The notes: generated by a model from the sequence alone, not told the origin. A stretch of DNA of 64,000 nt from Oscillospiraceae bacterium (GCA_021200565.1 JAJQGJ010000006.1:1-64000); one strand, 5' to 3'; shown: positions 1 to 8,493, numbered from the stretch's first letter. Numbers and translations are program-made.

Positions 1-58
1 TTTCATACGGGTTCTCTTTAAATTACCTGTAAATACATTATACGAGGAGTGATCATTT

Positions 59-2341
59 ATGAATCACAAATATGAAAAAAAGTACATCTGGCTCGACCAT
101 CCGGCTCCAACAAAAGACGAAAAAGATTACAACGGCGAAGGCTGGAACGAGGCTTATCCGATAGGAAACAGCAACATCGGCGGCATGATCTATGGCGATC
201 CGGAGTTTGATATAATCCAGCTCAACGAAGAAACAATCTGGAACCGAAAAGGCGTAATCGAACGTGTTAACCCGAAGTCGAAAGACTCATACAAAAAGGT
301 GCGTGAGCTTTTATTAGAGGGCAAGATAGGAGAGGCAACAGAGCTTGAAATCTCCGACATGTACCCTCACCCTCAGGACGGAAGCCACTATGACACCGCC
401 GGTTTCCTGATGATGGACTTCAGCCATAACGGCTATTCCGACTATAAGAGAGTTCTGAGCCTTGAAGATGCCGTCTGCACTGTGACATTCTCCTCAGAAA
501 ATCATGCTTTTGAGCGTGAATACTTTGTGAGCGCACCCGACAAAGTGCTTTGTATGCATGAGTCATCAAAAGACGGCGGCAAAACCTCCTTCAAGATCGA
601 TTTTTCCTGTCTGACTGCCGGAGATTTTATATACAGCTCTCTTGACGAAAACGGCGTTTATCTTCACTTTAGAGAAAAGGATGAAGGCTGCGACTATATC
701 ATCGCAATTTCATGCGAAAATGTCGGCGGAATGTCCAAGCTCACCGAAACCGGTCTCGAAGTCTATGATGCCGACGAAGTCACAATGTATCTGACGATAC
801 GAACCGACTTCCACGGCGAAGACATTCACGAATGGTGCTCATCAGTTCTTAAAAACGCTGTTAACCTAGGCTATCAGGCTGTGAAAGCACGTCATATCGC
901 CGACTATAAGACATATTTTGATAGAGTCAGTCTCACAATCGATGACGAAGTCAATCATGATGAAACTCCAACCGACGTCCGCCTTAACGCCTGCTGGGGA
1001 GCACCAGACAATAATTTAGTCGGTCTCTACTTCGACTTCGGACGCTATCTGATGATTTCCTGCTCACGGCAGGGCACCAAGCCTGCAAATCTTCAGGGAA
1101 TCTGGAATAAGGATTACCTCCCGGCATGGGGCTCAAGATACACGATAAATATCAATACCGAGATGAACTATTGGTGTGCCGAGCCGTGCAATCTTTCCGA
1201 CTGCCACATGGCTCTCCTTGAGCATTTGAAGGTCATGCTCCCGAACGGCGAGAAGGTAGCCAAGGAGATGTATGGCATTGAGGGCTTTGTAGCTCATCAC
1301 AACACCGATTTATTTGGCGACTGCGCTCCGCAGGACAACTGGATCTCAGCAACCATCTGGGCATCTGGTGCCGCATGGCTTTGCACCCACATCTGGACTC
1401 ATTACGAGTTCACTCTTGATAAAGAATTCCTCAAGGAGTATCTTCCGATTATGAAGCGTGCGTGTGTCTTCATGAAAAACTACCTCTTTGAGCATGACGG
1501 CAAGCTTATGACCGGACCGTCTTTGTCTCCTGAAAACACCTATATCCACCAGTCCGGCGAGCAGGGACAGATTTGTGTCGGACCTACTATGGACACGATG
1601 ATTGTAAGGGATCTCTTCACCGACTGTATCAAGGCTTCGGAAGTTCTTGACGATGAGGATGACTTAACAGATACACTCCGCACGCTTCTCCCGAAGCTTC
1701 CCGAAAATAAGATAGGTAAGCACGGACAGATAATGGAATGGACAGAGGATTATGACGAAACCGAAATAGGTCATCGCCACATCTCCCAGCTCTATGGTCT
1801 CTATCCGTCCTCCCAGCTGACCTACGAAAAGACACCCGAGCTGATGAAAGCTGCACAGGCAACTATTGAAAGACGTCTAAGTCATGGCGGCGGTCATACC
1901 GGCTGGAGCAGGGCATGGATAATAAACATGTGGGCTCGCCTCAGAAACGGCAACGAAGCTGGAAAGCATATTGACCATCTCTTCTTCGGCTCGACTTATC
2001 CTAACTGCTTCGACAAACACTCTCCATTCCAGATCGATGGCAATTTCGGAGGAATAGCCGGAATCGCTGAGATGCTCCTTCAGTCACAGGACGGCTTGAT
2101 AAGACTTCTTCCTGCAATCCCAGACCATTGGAAGAGCGGCTCGGTCACCGGCTTGAAAGCAAGGGGAGACGTAACCGTAAACATGACCTGGAAAAACTGC
2201 ATGGTTGATTCTGCTGAGCTGATTGTTAACCAGGGTGGAAAGGTAAATCTTCAGATTGGAAGCGAAATTGTCACATTTGAGCAGGAATCACCCTATCGAA
2301 TTGTTCTTGAGAATAACAATATAGAACTCAAAAATCTCTAA
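59..2341 (+). CDS. GH95 alpha-L-fucosidase (glycosyl hydrolase family 95)
   Basis: Likely hydrolyses terminal alpha-linked L-fucose (some family members act on alpha-galactose) from host or plant oligosaccharides. The 760-residue protein has the family landmarks: an N-terminal W-N-E-A-Y-P-I-G-N block (about residues 29-37) followed by Q-L-N-E-E-T-I-W; N-T-E-M-N-Y-W near residue 367; the H-R-H-I-S-Q-L-Y-G-L-Y-P segment near 573-584; and D-G-N-F-G-G near 659 in the (alpha/alpha)6 barrel. No signal peptide is visible, so it should act in the cytoplasm on imported oligosaccharides. GAGGAG at 44-49 fixes the ATG. It is the first of three tightly spaced genes with a phosphohexomutase and a GH26 enzyme. 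Family assignment is firm; the exact sugar specificity is inferred. Confidence 0.9.
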   Translation: MNHKYEKKYIWLDHPAPTKDEKDYNGEGWNEAYPIGNSNIGGMIYGDPEFDIIQLNEETIWNRKGVIERVNPKSKDSYKKVRELLLEGKIGEATELEISDMYPHPQDGSHYDTAGFLMMDFSHNGYSDYKRVLSLEDAVCTVTFSSENHAFEREYFVSAPDKVLCMHESSKDGGKTSFKIDFSCLTAGDFIYSSLDENGVYLHFREKDEGCDYIIAISCENVGGMSKLTETGLEVYDADEVTMYLTIRTDFHGEDIHEWCSSVLKNAVNLGYQAVKARHIADYKTYFDRVSLTIDDEVNHDETPTDVRLNACWGAPDNNLVGLYFDFGRYLMISCSRQGTKPANLQGIWNKDYLPAWGSRYTININTEMNYWCAEPCNLSDCHMALLEHLKVMLPNGEKVAKEMYGIEGFVAHHNTDLFGDCAPQDNWISATIWASGAAWLCTHIWTHYEFTLDKEFLKEYLPIMKRACVFMKNYLFEHDGKLMTGPSLSPENTYIHQSGEQGQICVGPTMDTMIVRDLFTDCIKASEVLDDEDDLTDTLRTLLPKLPENKIGKHGQIMEWTEDYDETEIGHRHISQLYGLYPSSQLTYEKTPELMKAAQATIERRLSHGGGHTGWSRAWIINMWARLRNGNEAGKHIDHLFFGSTYPNCFDKHSPFQIDGNFGGIAGIAEMLLQSQDGLIRLLPAIPDHWKSGSVTGLKARGDVTVNMTWKNCMVDSAELIVNQGGKVNLQIGSEIVTFEQESPYRIVLENNNIELKNL

Positions 2342-2359
2342 AGAAACAGGTGCTTTATT

Positions 2360-3874
2360 ATGACGACAACCAAGGATTACTCAAAGCTTCGTAACGAAAG
2401 CGACATAAGAGGAATTGCAATCGAAGGCGTACCCGGTCAGGATGTCAATCTGACAGAGCAGGCTTGCCGTGACATTGCAAGAGGCTTCGCACTCTGGCTT
2501 GTCAGGAGGACTCAGAAGACCAGCCTTCGTGTCGCAGTCGGCAGAGACTCCCGCCTTTCCGGCGAGAAGCTTTCAGGCTGGATGGCTGATGAGCTTGCCA
2601 AAGAGGGACTACAGGTCACCGATATGGGGCTTGCAAGCACTCCTGCAATGTTCATGACTACTAAAACCGAAGGCTACATGTTCGACGGCGCAGTGATGGT
2701 AACAGCAAGCCATCTGCCATATAACCGCAACGGCTACAAGTTCTTCACTCCCGACGGCGGCGTCGAAGCGAGCGACATCAAAGAGATGATCGAACTCGCT
2801 GAAACTGACCTCCATACCGGAATCAAGCCAGCAGATGTCAATCACGACGAGTTCATGGACGTCTACTCAAAGCGCCTTGCCGATATGATAAGACAAAGCA
2901 CTGGCAGTGAGACTCCTCTTGAAGGGCTCAGGATAGTTGTAGATGCCGGAAACGGTGCAGGTGGCTTCTATGCTGAAAAGGTTTTAAAGCCTCTCGGAGC
3001 AGACACCACCGGTTCACGCTTCTTGGATCCTGATGGCAGCTTTCCGAATCACATCCCGAACCCTGAGAACAAGGAGGCGATGGCTTCCATTACCGAGGCT
3101 GTAAAGGAATCCAAGGCAGATCTCGGAATAATCTTTGACACCGACGTCGACAGAGCCGGAGCGGTTCTTTCTGATGGCAGCGAGCTCAACCGCAACCGAC
3201 TTATCGCAATGCTTTCTGCAATGCTCTTAAGAGACCATCCGCACACAACTATTGTCACCGACAGCGTCACTTCCTCTGGTCTTGGTGAATTCATCCGCTC
3301 AAAGGGTGGAGTTCACCACAGATTCCGCAGAGGCTACCGCAATGTCATCAATGAATCAATCCGTCTCAATAAAGAGGGCATCGATAGCCAGCTTGCAATC
3401 GAAACCTCCGGTCACGGCGCATTCAAGGATAACTACTTCCTCGACGACGGCGCATATATCGTCACGAGGCTTATTATCGAGCTTTCGCGGGGCGTAAAAG
3501 AGGGCTATACTCTTCATTCGCTCATCGACGGCTTAAGAGAACCCGCAGAGAGCATGGAATTCAGAATGAATATCGACCTTGAGGACTTCAAGCCCTATGG
3601 CAACGACATCATTTCAGCCCTTAAGGAATATGCAAAGACTCAGCCCGGCTGGACGCCTGCCGACAGCAACTATGAGGGAATAAGAATCAACCTTGACGAT
3701 GCTCATGGCAACGGTTGGTTCCTTCTCAGAATGTCACTGCACGAGCCGCTGATGCCTCTCAACATCGAATCTGACAGCGCTGGAGGAGTCAAGATAATAG
3801 CTTCTGAGCTTTGTGGATTCCTGGCAAAATATGAGCATCTCGACACTTCAAAACTCACAGATTACGCAAAATAA
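2360..3874 (+). CDS. Phosphomannomutase/phosphoglucomutase (alpha-D-phosphohexomutase)
   Basis: Interconverts hexose 1- and 6-phosphates, here plausibly mannose phosphates given the GH26 gene next door. The 504-residue protein carries the phosphoserine loop T-A-S-H-L-P near residues 114-119, the metal-binding loop D-T-D-V-D-R near 260-265, an E-T-S-G-H-G sugar-binding loop near 351, and a C-terminal phosphate-binding region. It starts 18 bases after the GH95 stop, with a weak AGGTG ribosome site, suggesting co-transcription and perhaps coupling. The N-terminus and length (about 500) resemble the ManB-like mutases found in Clostridia and Bacteroidetes rather than the shorter GlmM. Mannose versus glucose preference cannot be told from sequence by eye. 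Confidence 0.88.
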   Translation: MTTTKDYSKLRNESDIRGIAIEGVPGQDVNLTEQACRDIARGFALWLVRRTQKTSLRVAVGRDSRLSGEKLSGWMADELAKEGLQVTDMGLASTPAMFMTTKTEGYMFDGAVMVTASHLPYNRNGYKFFTPDGGVEASDIKEMIELAETDLHTGIKPADVNHDEFMDVYSKRLADMIRQSTGSETPLEGLRIVVDAGNGAGGFYAEKVLKPLGADTTGSRFLDPDGSFPNHIPNPENKEAMASITEAVKESKADLGIIFDTDVDRAGAVLSDGSELNRNRLIAMLSAMLLRDHPHTTIVTDSVTSSGLGEFIRSKGGVHHRFRRGYRNVINESIRLNKEGIDSQLAIETSGHGAFKDNYFLDDGAYIVTRLIIELSRGVKEGYTLHSLIDGLREPAESMEFRMNIDLEDFKPYGNDIISALKEYAKTQPGWTPADSNYEGIRINLDDAHGNGWFLLRMSLHEPLMPLNIESDSAGGVKIIASELCGFLAKYEHLDTSKLTDYAK

Positions 3875-3885
3875 CAGGAGTAACT

Positions 3886-4785
3886 ATGAAATCATATTCA
3901 TTAGTAAACAAGAACGCAACCGCTGAGGCTAAAAAGCTGTTCCAGTACCTATGCGAATGTCACTCTAATCACCTCATGCTCTCAGGTCAGCAGGAATACC
4001 CGAAAAGAACAACTACCGAGTGGGAAATGAATTATGTTCTCGAAAAGACCGGCAAGCTTCCGGCAATCAGAGGGCTTGACTTCATGCATGCCGATTTCAG
4101 AGGCGTTATAAACCGTGCTATCGACTGGCATATGCGTGGAGGAATCGTCACTGTCTGCTGGCACACTGGCGTCAATGGCGGCGCATATGAGGACTGCATA
4201 AGCGAAAAGCCTGACTTTGACAAGCTTCTGAGTGTTGGAACCCCGGAATACGAGCTGATGCTCAAAAATTGGGACTTGGGAGCTGAGTCTTTAAAGATAC
4301 TTCAATACGAGCATGTCCCGGTAATCTGGAGACCATTCCACGAATTTGACGGTCAGTGGTTCTGGTGGGGCAGAGGAGGAGCAGAAAAGTTCATCACTCT
4401 TTGGAAGATGATGTATGACCGCTACACCAACTATCATGGCTTGAATAATCTCATCTGGGTCTTAGGCTACTCCGGAGAGGTTAAGCCTGGCTGGTATCCG
4501 GGAGATGAATATTGCGATATTGTCGGCTCGGACACCTATGACGGAACCACCAACAAATTTGGCTGGGACAGACTTCTCAAGGTCTGCGACAAGCCTCTTT
4601 GCTACCACGAAATCGGCAATCTTCCGCATTTTGATGATTTCATAAGAGACGACACCAACTGGCTATGGTTCATGAACTGGCACACAAGGTATCTGTCTGA
4701 CAATGATTCCGATATTCTTAGAGAAATCTATAATAATCCTTCGGTTATAACTCTTGACAAGCTTCCGAAAGAGCTATATAATTAA
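3886..4785 (+). CDS. GH26 beta-mannanase-like glycosidase (cytoplasmic)
   Basis: Probable endo- or exo-beta-1,4-mannanase. The 299-residue single-domain protein has the GH26 catalytic pair: acid/base Glu153 in W-R-P-F-H-E and nucleophile Glu242 in C-Y-H-E-I-G, separated by the usual W-V-L-G-Y-S-G and Y-P-G-D-E-Y-C-D-I-V-G-S-D segments. There is no signal peptide, carbohydrate-binding module or dockerin, so it probably trims short mannooligosaccharides inside the cell. It begins 11 bases after the phosphohexomutase stop with an AGGAG site, completing a GH95-mutase-GH26 operon that would take fucosylated/mannosidic oligosaccharides to phosphorylated hexoses. Beta-1,3-xylanase activity, known in some GH26 members, is a less likely alternative. 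Confidence 0.87.
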   Translation: MKSYSLVNKNATAEAKKLFQYLCECHSNHLMLSGQQEYPKRTTTEWEMNYVLEKTGKLPAIRGLDFMHADFRGVINRAIDWHMRGGIVTVCWHTGVNGGAYEDCISEKPDFDKLLSVGTPEYELMLKNWDLGAESLKILQYEHVPVIWRPFHEFDGQWFWWGRGGAEKFITLWKMMYDRYTNYHGLNNLIWVLGYSGEVKPGWYPGDEYCDIVGSDTYDGTTNKFGWDRLLKVCDKPLCYHEIGNLPHFDDFIRDDTNWLWFMNWHTRYLSDNDSDILREIYNNPSVITLDKLPKELYN

Positions 4786-4853
4786 AGTAATCTCTGAAAT
4801 TGCAATCAAGCAGAATTACGGGATTATATTTTAATTATCAGGAGGTACTTATA

Positions 4854-5552
4854 ATGAAAAAGTATATCGCCGAGTTTATCGGCACGTGCGTTTTGGTAGT
4901 CTTCGGCTGCGGAACTGCAATGCTCGTCGGCTGTGGCAGTGAGTATGGCTGCGGTTATATCCTGACAGCGCTTGCATTCGGTCTTGCAATCGTTGCAATG
5001 GCTTACAGCATCGGCAACATTTCCGGCTGCCACGTAAACCCTGCCGTTTCTCTCTCGATGCTGGTCACCGGAAAGATGACCGTCAAGGACTTTGTCGGCT
5101 ACGTTGTAGCTCAGGTTCTGGGCGCAACCTTCGGCTCTGCAATCTTAGCTCTTATCTGGAATCTCGGCGACGTCACAGACATGACCAGCGCTTATGGCTC
5201 TAATAGCACAGCAGGCGTTGGAGGAAGCGTTATCGCCGCACTTCTCGTTGAAATTGTACTGACGTTTGTATTCGTTCTCGCCATCCATGGCGTAACCAGC
5301 AAGACCGAGAACACCGCTGTCACCGGCATCGTAATCGGACTTACTCTCACATTCGTCCACATCCTGGGCATCGGCTTAACCGGTACCTCCGTAAACCCTG
5401 CAAGAAGCTTCGGACCCGCTCTCATCGCTGCATTCTCCGGAAACACCGATCCTATAAAGGAGCTCTGGATCTTCATTGTAGGTCCTTTGGTAGGCGGAGC
5501 GCTGGCAGGAATCTGCTACAAGGCTCTGGCTTCGGCTAAAGAATCAAAATAA
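4854..5552 (+). CDS. aqpZ: MIP-family aquaporin, AqpZ-like water channel
   Basis: Membrane channel of 232 residues with six predicted transmembrane helices and both aquaporin signature loops: G-C-H-V-N-P-A-V-S after helix 2 and T-S-V-N-P-A-R-S-F-G-P-A-L before helix 6. The selectivity-filter positions look water-specific by comparison with E. coli AqpZ: Phe in A-L-A-F-G-L, His in T-F-V-H-I-L, Thr and Arg around the second NPA. That argues against a glycerol facilitator. An upstream in-frame TTG at 4800 lacks a ribosome site; ATG 4854 has AGGAGG at 4840-4845 and begins at the conserved M-K-K-Y-I-A-E-F-I-G. It lies 68 bases behind GH26, so read-through from that operon is possible. Confidence 0.9.
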   Translation: MKKYIAEFIGTCVLVVFGCGTAMLVGCGSEYGCGYILTALAFGLAIVAMAYSIGNISGCHVNPAVSLSMLVTGKMTVKDFVGYVVAQVLGATFGSAILALIWNLGDVTDMTSAYGSNSTAGVGGSVIAALLVEIVLTFVFVLAIHGVTSKTENTAVTGIVIGLTLTFVHILGIGLTGTSVNPARSFGPALIAAFSGNTDPIKELWIFIVGPLVGGALAGICYKALASAKESK

Positions 5553-5572
5553 TCCCGAATAGCTTAAGAAAG

Positions 5573-5597
5573 TCCCCGAAAAATCGGGGGCTTTTCA
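5573..5597 (+). terminator. Rho-independent terminator after the aquaporin gene
   Basis: CCCCGA and TCGGGG arms around an AAAA loop, followed by CTTTTCATTT. It ends the first transcription unit. Confidence 0.8.
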
Positions 5598-5693
5598 TTT
5601 ATCCCCAATGTTTCACACTCTTTTTAGGTTCATTTAAGCTTTGTGGGTTATCATATTCAAAGTAAAGCTTAGTAAGAAAGGAAAACTGGTCTT

Positions 5694-7730
5694 ATGAACT
5701 CAAGTTTCAAAAGAATACTCTCAGTAATATTAGCACTCAGCATGCTCTTCATGCTCTCATCCTGTGCGGAATCCGTCAGCGACAGTGACAGTGACTCAGA
5801 AGAAGTTGCTGATTCAGCAGTAGGGGCTGCGTTCCTGGTTTCCTGTACTCTATCCGGAACAGTCACGGAAGTCTCTGGCTATGAGATAACTCTAACCGTA
5901 GCGCTTTCATCCGGCAATTCTGATATGATGAGCATGGGCGGAGATATGCAGATGGGCAATATGGGCGGCTCTGATATGCAGATGGGTGACATGGGCGACA
6001 TGAACGCTGAAGGCGGAGATGTCCCGTCCGATATGCCTGACGATGTGCCATCTGACAATGGTCAGGGCGGCGGAAACGGCGACGGCGGCGATGTTCCCGA
6101 TAAGCCCGACGGAGAAGGCAAGGGCGGAGACAATGGTGAGCCAGAACCCATGTCCTCAACAGGTGACTATGAAATCGAACAGCTTGCCGATCTATCCGAG
6201 GAGCCCACGGAGAGCTCCGACAACACATTCACAGTCGCTCTCATCGTTCCCGATGAATCGATTATCGCCGATACGGACGGCAACAGTCTGACTCTTTCGG
6301 ATATAGAAGCAGGTGATACCCTCACTTTTACAGTTGATGATGGTGGAGAAATCACATCTATAGTAGTCGGCGGCGAATCCTCCGGAATGGGAAATCTCTC
6401 TGGCGGCGGCATGAGCGGCGGCTCATCCTCCGGCGTCGACAGCTATGACGCAGTCGTAACCTACACCGAAGATGGAACCTATTCGTCTATAGACTACACC
6501 TCAACCGGCTCTGATGAAAACGCTGTCCTGGTGACTTCAGGCGATGTAACCATCTCTGACAGCACTATTTCGAGAATCTCCTCCGACTCCACCGGCGGCG
6601 ACAATTCAAGCTTCTATGGCGTCGGTGCAAGTGCGCTTGTAACTAACGGCACACTAAGAATTGTCAACACGACCATCACCTCCGATTCAGCAGGCGGTGC
6701 GGGAGTATTTGCTTATGGCGACGGCGTTGCCTATGTCAGCGACACAACCATTACCACCAACCAGGACACCTCGGGCGGCATCCATGTTGCCGGCGGCGGA
6801 ACTCTCTACGCCTGGAATCTGACTGTCAGTACCTCCGGCGAATCTTCAGCTGCCATCAGAAGTGACCGTGGAAGCGGAACGATGGTAGTTGATGGCGGCA
6901 CCTATGTCTCGAACGGCACCGGCTCACCGGCTGTCTACAGCACTGCAGACATCACTGTGGCAAATGCAACCCTCACAGCGAATTCCTCCGAAGCCATCTG
7001 CATTGAAGGTCTTAACACTATCAGGCTCTTCGACTGTGACCTCACCGGAAGCGTGCTCGACAGCTCCCAGAACGACTGCACCTGGAACGTAATAGTATAC
7101 CAGAGCATGTCCGGCGACTCAGAAGTCGGCAACGGCAGCTTCATGATGATAGGCGGCACTCTCACTGCGAATAACGGCGGCATGTTCTACACCACCAACA
7201 CCGAAAGTACATTCTTAATCAGCGCCGTTGACATAACTTATGCAGATGATTCCGAATTCTTCCTCAAATGCACCGGCAACTCGAACCAGCGTGGCTGGGG
7301 CTCGACTGGTTCGAACGGTGCCGACTGCAGCTTCACAGCCATCTCCCAGGAGATGAAGGGCGCAGTCATCTATGACAGCATCAGTAACCTCGACTTCTAT
7401 ATGCTCGAGGGAAGCACCCTTAGCGGCTACTTCGTTGATGACGAATCTAATGCCGGAAACGGCGGCAATGGAGAGTGCAACGTCTATATCGACGCCACTT
7501 CAACCTGGATCGTCACCGACTACAGCACAGTAACCAATCTCTATTGTGAAGGCACCATCGTTGACGAAGACGGCAACACCGTCACCATCCTGAGTTCCGA
7601 CGGCACCGTCTACGTCACTGGCGACAGCACCTACACCATCACTGTAGAATCATATTCTGAGACTGTCGACACCACTGGCGCAAGCGAACTTATCAGCTTT
7701 GAAGACTACTCAGTTGAAAATCCCTTCTAA
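5694..7730 (+). CDS. Secreted lipoprotein with Met/Gly/Asp-rich linker and right-handed beta-helix (Cthe_2159-like carbohydrate-binding)
   Basis: A 678-residue surface lipoprotein: hydrophobic signal peptide ending in a lipobox with Cys24 (M-L-S-S-C), an acidic Ser/Asp stretch, then a low-complexity linker (about residues 78-153) very rich in Met, Gly, Asp and Pro in which D-M-Q-M-G occurs twice. Residues about 245-600 are a ladder of short, T/S/G-rich beta-strand repeats (V-T-I-S-D-S-T-I, L-R-I-V-N-T-T-I, A-Y-V-S-D-T-T-I and so on) typical of a parallel beta-helix. The organisation recalls the Clostridium thermocellum Cthe_2159 family, whose founder binds cellulose and polygalacturonate; this is inference. 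No catalytic lyase residues were recognised. It is monocistronic, between two terminators. Ribosome site AAAGGAAAA is modest. Confidence 0.72.
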   Translation: MNSSFKRILSVILALSMLFMLSSCAESVSDSDSDSEEVADSAVGAAFLVSCTLSGTVTEVSGYEITLTVALSSGNSDMMSMGGDMQMGNMGGSDMQMGDMGDMNAEGGDVPSDMPDDVPSDNGQGGGNGDGGDVPDKPDGEGKGGDNGEPEPMSSTGDYEIEQLADLSEEPTESSDNTFTVALIVPDESIIADTDGNSLTLSDIEAGDTLTFTVDDGGEITSIVVGGESSGMGNLSGGGMSGGSSSGVDSYDAVVTYTEDGTYSSIDYTSTGSDENAVLVTSGDVTISDSTISRISSDSTGGDNSSFYGVGASALVTNGTLRIVNTTITSDSAGGAGVFAYGDGVAYVSDTTITTNQDTSGGIHVAGGGTLYAWNLTVSTSGESSAAIRSDRGSGTMVVDGGTYVSNGTGSPAVYSTADITVANATLTANSSEAICIEGLNTIRLFDCDLTGSVLDSSQNDCTWNVIVYQSMSGDSEVGNGSFMMIGGTLTANNGGMFYTTNTESTFLISAVDITYADDSEFFLKCTGNSNQRGWGSTGSNGADCSFTAISQEMKGAVIYDSISNLDFYMLEGSTLSGYFVDDESNAGNGGNGECNVYIDATSTWIVTDYSTVTNLYCEGTIVDEDGNTVTILSSDGTVYVTGDSTYTITVESYSETVDTTGASELISFEDYSVENPF

Positions 7731-7756
7731 TATATAATACCTTCCTGAAAGCGAGA

Positions 7757-7784
7757 AGAGCGGCATCAAAACCGCTCTTTTTGC
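7757..7784 (+). terminator. Rho-independent terminator after the beta-helix lipoprotein gene
   Basis: AGAGCGG (7757-7763) pairs with CCGCTCT (7772-7778), followed by a T run. Confidence 0.88.
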
Positions 7785-7794
7785 ATTTAATCTC

Positions 7795-7823
7795 TTGATA
7801 CTCATACAAAAGTATGCTACAAT
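7795..7823 (+). promoter_or_regulatory. Promoter for the PAS-domain gene
   Basis: TTGATA, 17-base spacer, TACAAT, with an extended -10 TGC directly before the -10. Start expected near 7830. A nearly identical -10 block recurs at 8286-8300. Confidence 0.8.
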
Positions 7824-7854
7824 AAGTAATAAACCGAATCATGGAGGAACAGCA

Positions 7855-8217
7855 ATGACCGAATTTTTCAAAGCAGTAGTCGACGCCGATGACTCACCAA
7901 TAGTTATCTGCGACGTGAACCACATAATTGTATACATGAATCCGACAGCCGTGAAACGTTATGCCAAGCGAGGTGGCGCAAACCTCATCGGCAATTCAAT
8001 CTTCGACTGCCACAACGCCCATTCGAAAGAAATAATCCTTTCAGTCTTCGAGAAGTTCTTAAATGACCCCAGCCTCAATAAAGTCTACACCTACACAAAA
8101 AACTGGGATAACGAAGACTCCGACGTCTACATAGTCGCCCTCAGAAACGATACCGGCAACCTCATCGGCTACTATGAAAAGCATGAGAGCAGGGTGCATG
8201 AGCACCAAGAAGCTTAA
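7855..8217 (+). CDS. Small stand-alone PAS-domain protein
   Basis: A 120-residue cytoplasmic protein that is essentially one PAS fold: D-A-D-D-S-P-I-V-I-C-D-V-N-H near residues 9-22, I-V-Y-M-N-P-T-A, then G-N-S-I-F-D-C-H-N-A-H-S and a C-terminal V-A-L-R-N-D-T-G-N-L-I-G-Y-Y-E strand. No output domain is attached, so it may bind a small molecule or redox cofactor and act through a partner; the C-H-N motif is reminiscent of PAS domains that use Cys/His for cofactor contact, but nothing proves this. GGAGG at 7843-7847 selects ATG 7855 over the in-frame TTG at 7795, which lies inside the -35 box. It is a single-gene unit with its own promoter and terminator. Confidence 0.8.
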   Translation: MTEFFKAVVDADDSPIVICDVNHIIVYMNPTAVKRYAKRGGANLIGNSIFDCHNAHSKEIILSVFEKFLNDPSLNKVYTYTKNWDNEDSDVYIVALRNDTGNLIGYYEKHESRVHEHQEA

Positions 8218-8229
8218 ACCTAAATCGAA

Positions 8230-8257
8230 AGAACGGCTTCAAAACCGTTCTTTTTTT
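8230..8257 (+). terminator. Rho-independent terminator after the PAS gene
   Basis: AGAACGG (8230-8236) pairs with CCGTTCT (8245-8251), followed by seven T. Confidence 0.9.
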
Positions 8258-8270
8258 GCATTAAAAGCTC

Positions 8271-8299
8271 TTTACAAAGCCAAAAAAGTATGCTACAAT
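8271..8299 (+). promoter_or_regulatory. Promoter for the structured leader and the 327-residue membrane protein
   Basis: TTTACA, 17-base spacer, TACAAT with extended TGC. The sequence AAGTATGCTACAATA is shared with the preceding promoter. Start expected near 8306. Confidence 0.8.
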
Positions 8300-8300
8300 A

Positions 8301-8460
8301 ATTGTGCCACTTAATCTAATATTTTATCACAAACAGTAAGCCTTTTATTTTGGTAAAAGGTGATCTTCTCTTACTCGGTTTTCTGTTTGTGAAATTGGGA
8401 TTGTGTGGCAACAATGAGAGATCCACTTTTTCGTGCGTCTCTTATTGGGGCGCATTTTTT
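8301..8460 (+). ncRNA. Unclassified structured RNA: rod-like fold plus possible attenuator
   Basis: Nested pairings can be drawn by hand: 8301-8310 with 8405-8415 (one bulged A); 8327-8336 with 8383-8392 (10 base pairs); TAAG 8337-8340 with CTTA 8370-8373; hairpin 8341-8347/8354-8360. Downstream, CAATGAGAG (8412-8420) can pair with CTCTTATTG (8440-8448), while GTGCG (8433-8437) can pair with CGCAT (8451-8455) just before a T6 run. The last two are mutually exclusive, as in a riboswitch expression platform. It does not match any riboswitch, T-box, 6S or SRP signature I know. It could be a cis-regulatory leader of the next gene or a free small RNA; the predicted start at about 8306 would leave only part of the outer stem. 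Confidence 0.45.
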
Positions 8461-8493
8461 ATTGCGTAGAACATGATTGAGGAGGACGCTACT

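Noticed and set aside
5863-6412. Several open frames on both strands within the lipoprotein linker
   Set aside because: They arise from the GC-skewed, repetitive Gly/Asp/Met codons of the real gene.
8301-8460. 6S RNA, T-box or a known riboswitch
   Set aside because: The fold has a rod with a bubble, but it is shorter than usual 6S RNA and the predicted start cuts the closing stem; no T-box core or known aptamer motif is present. Left as unclassified.
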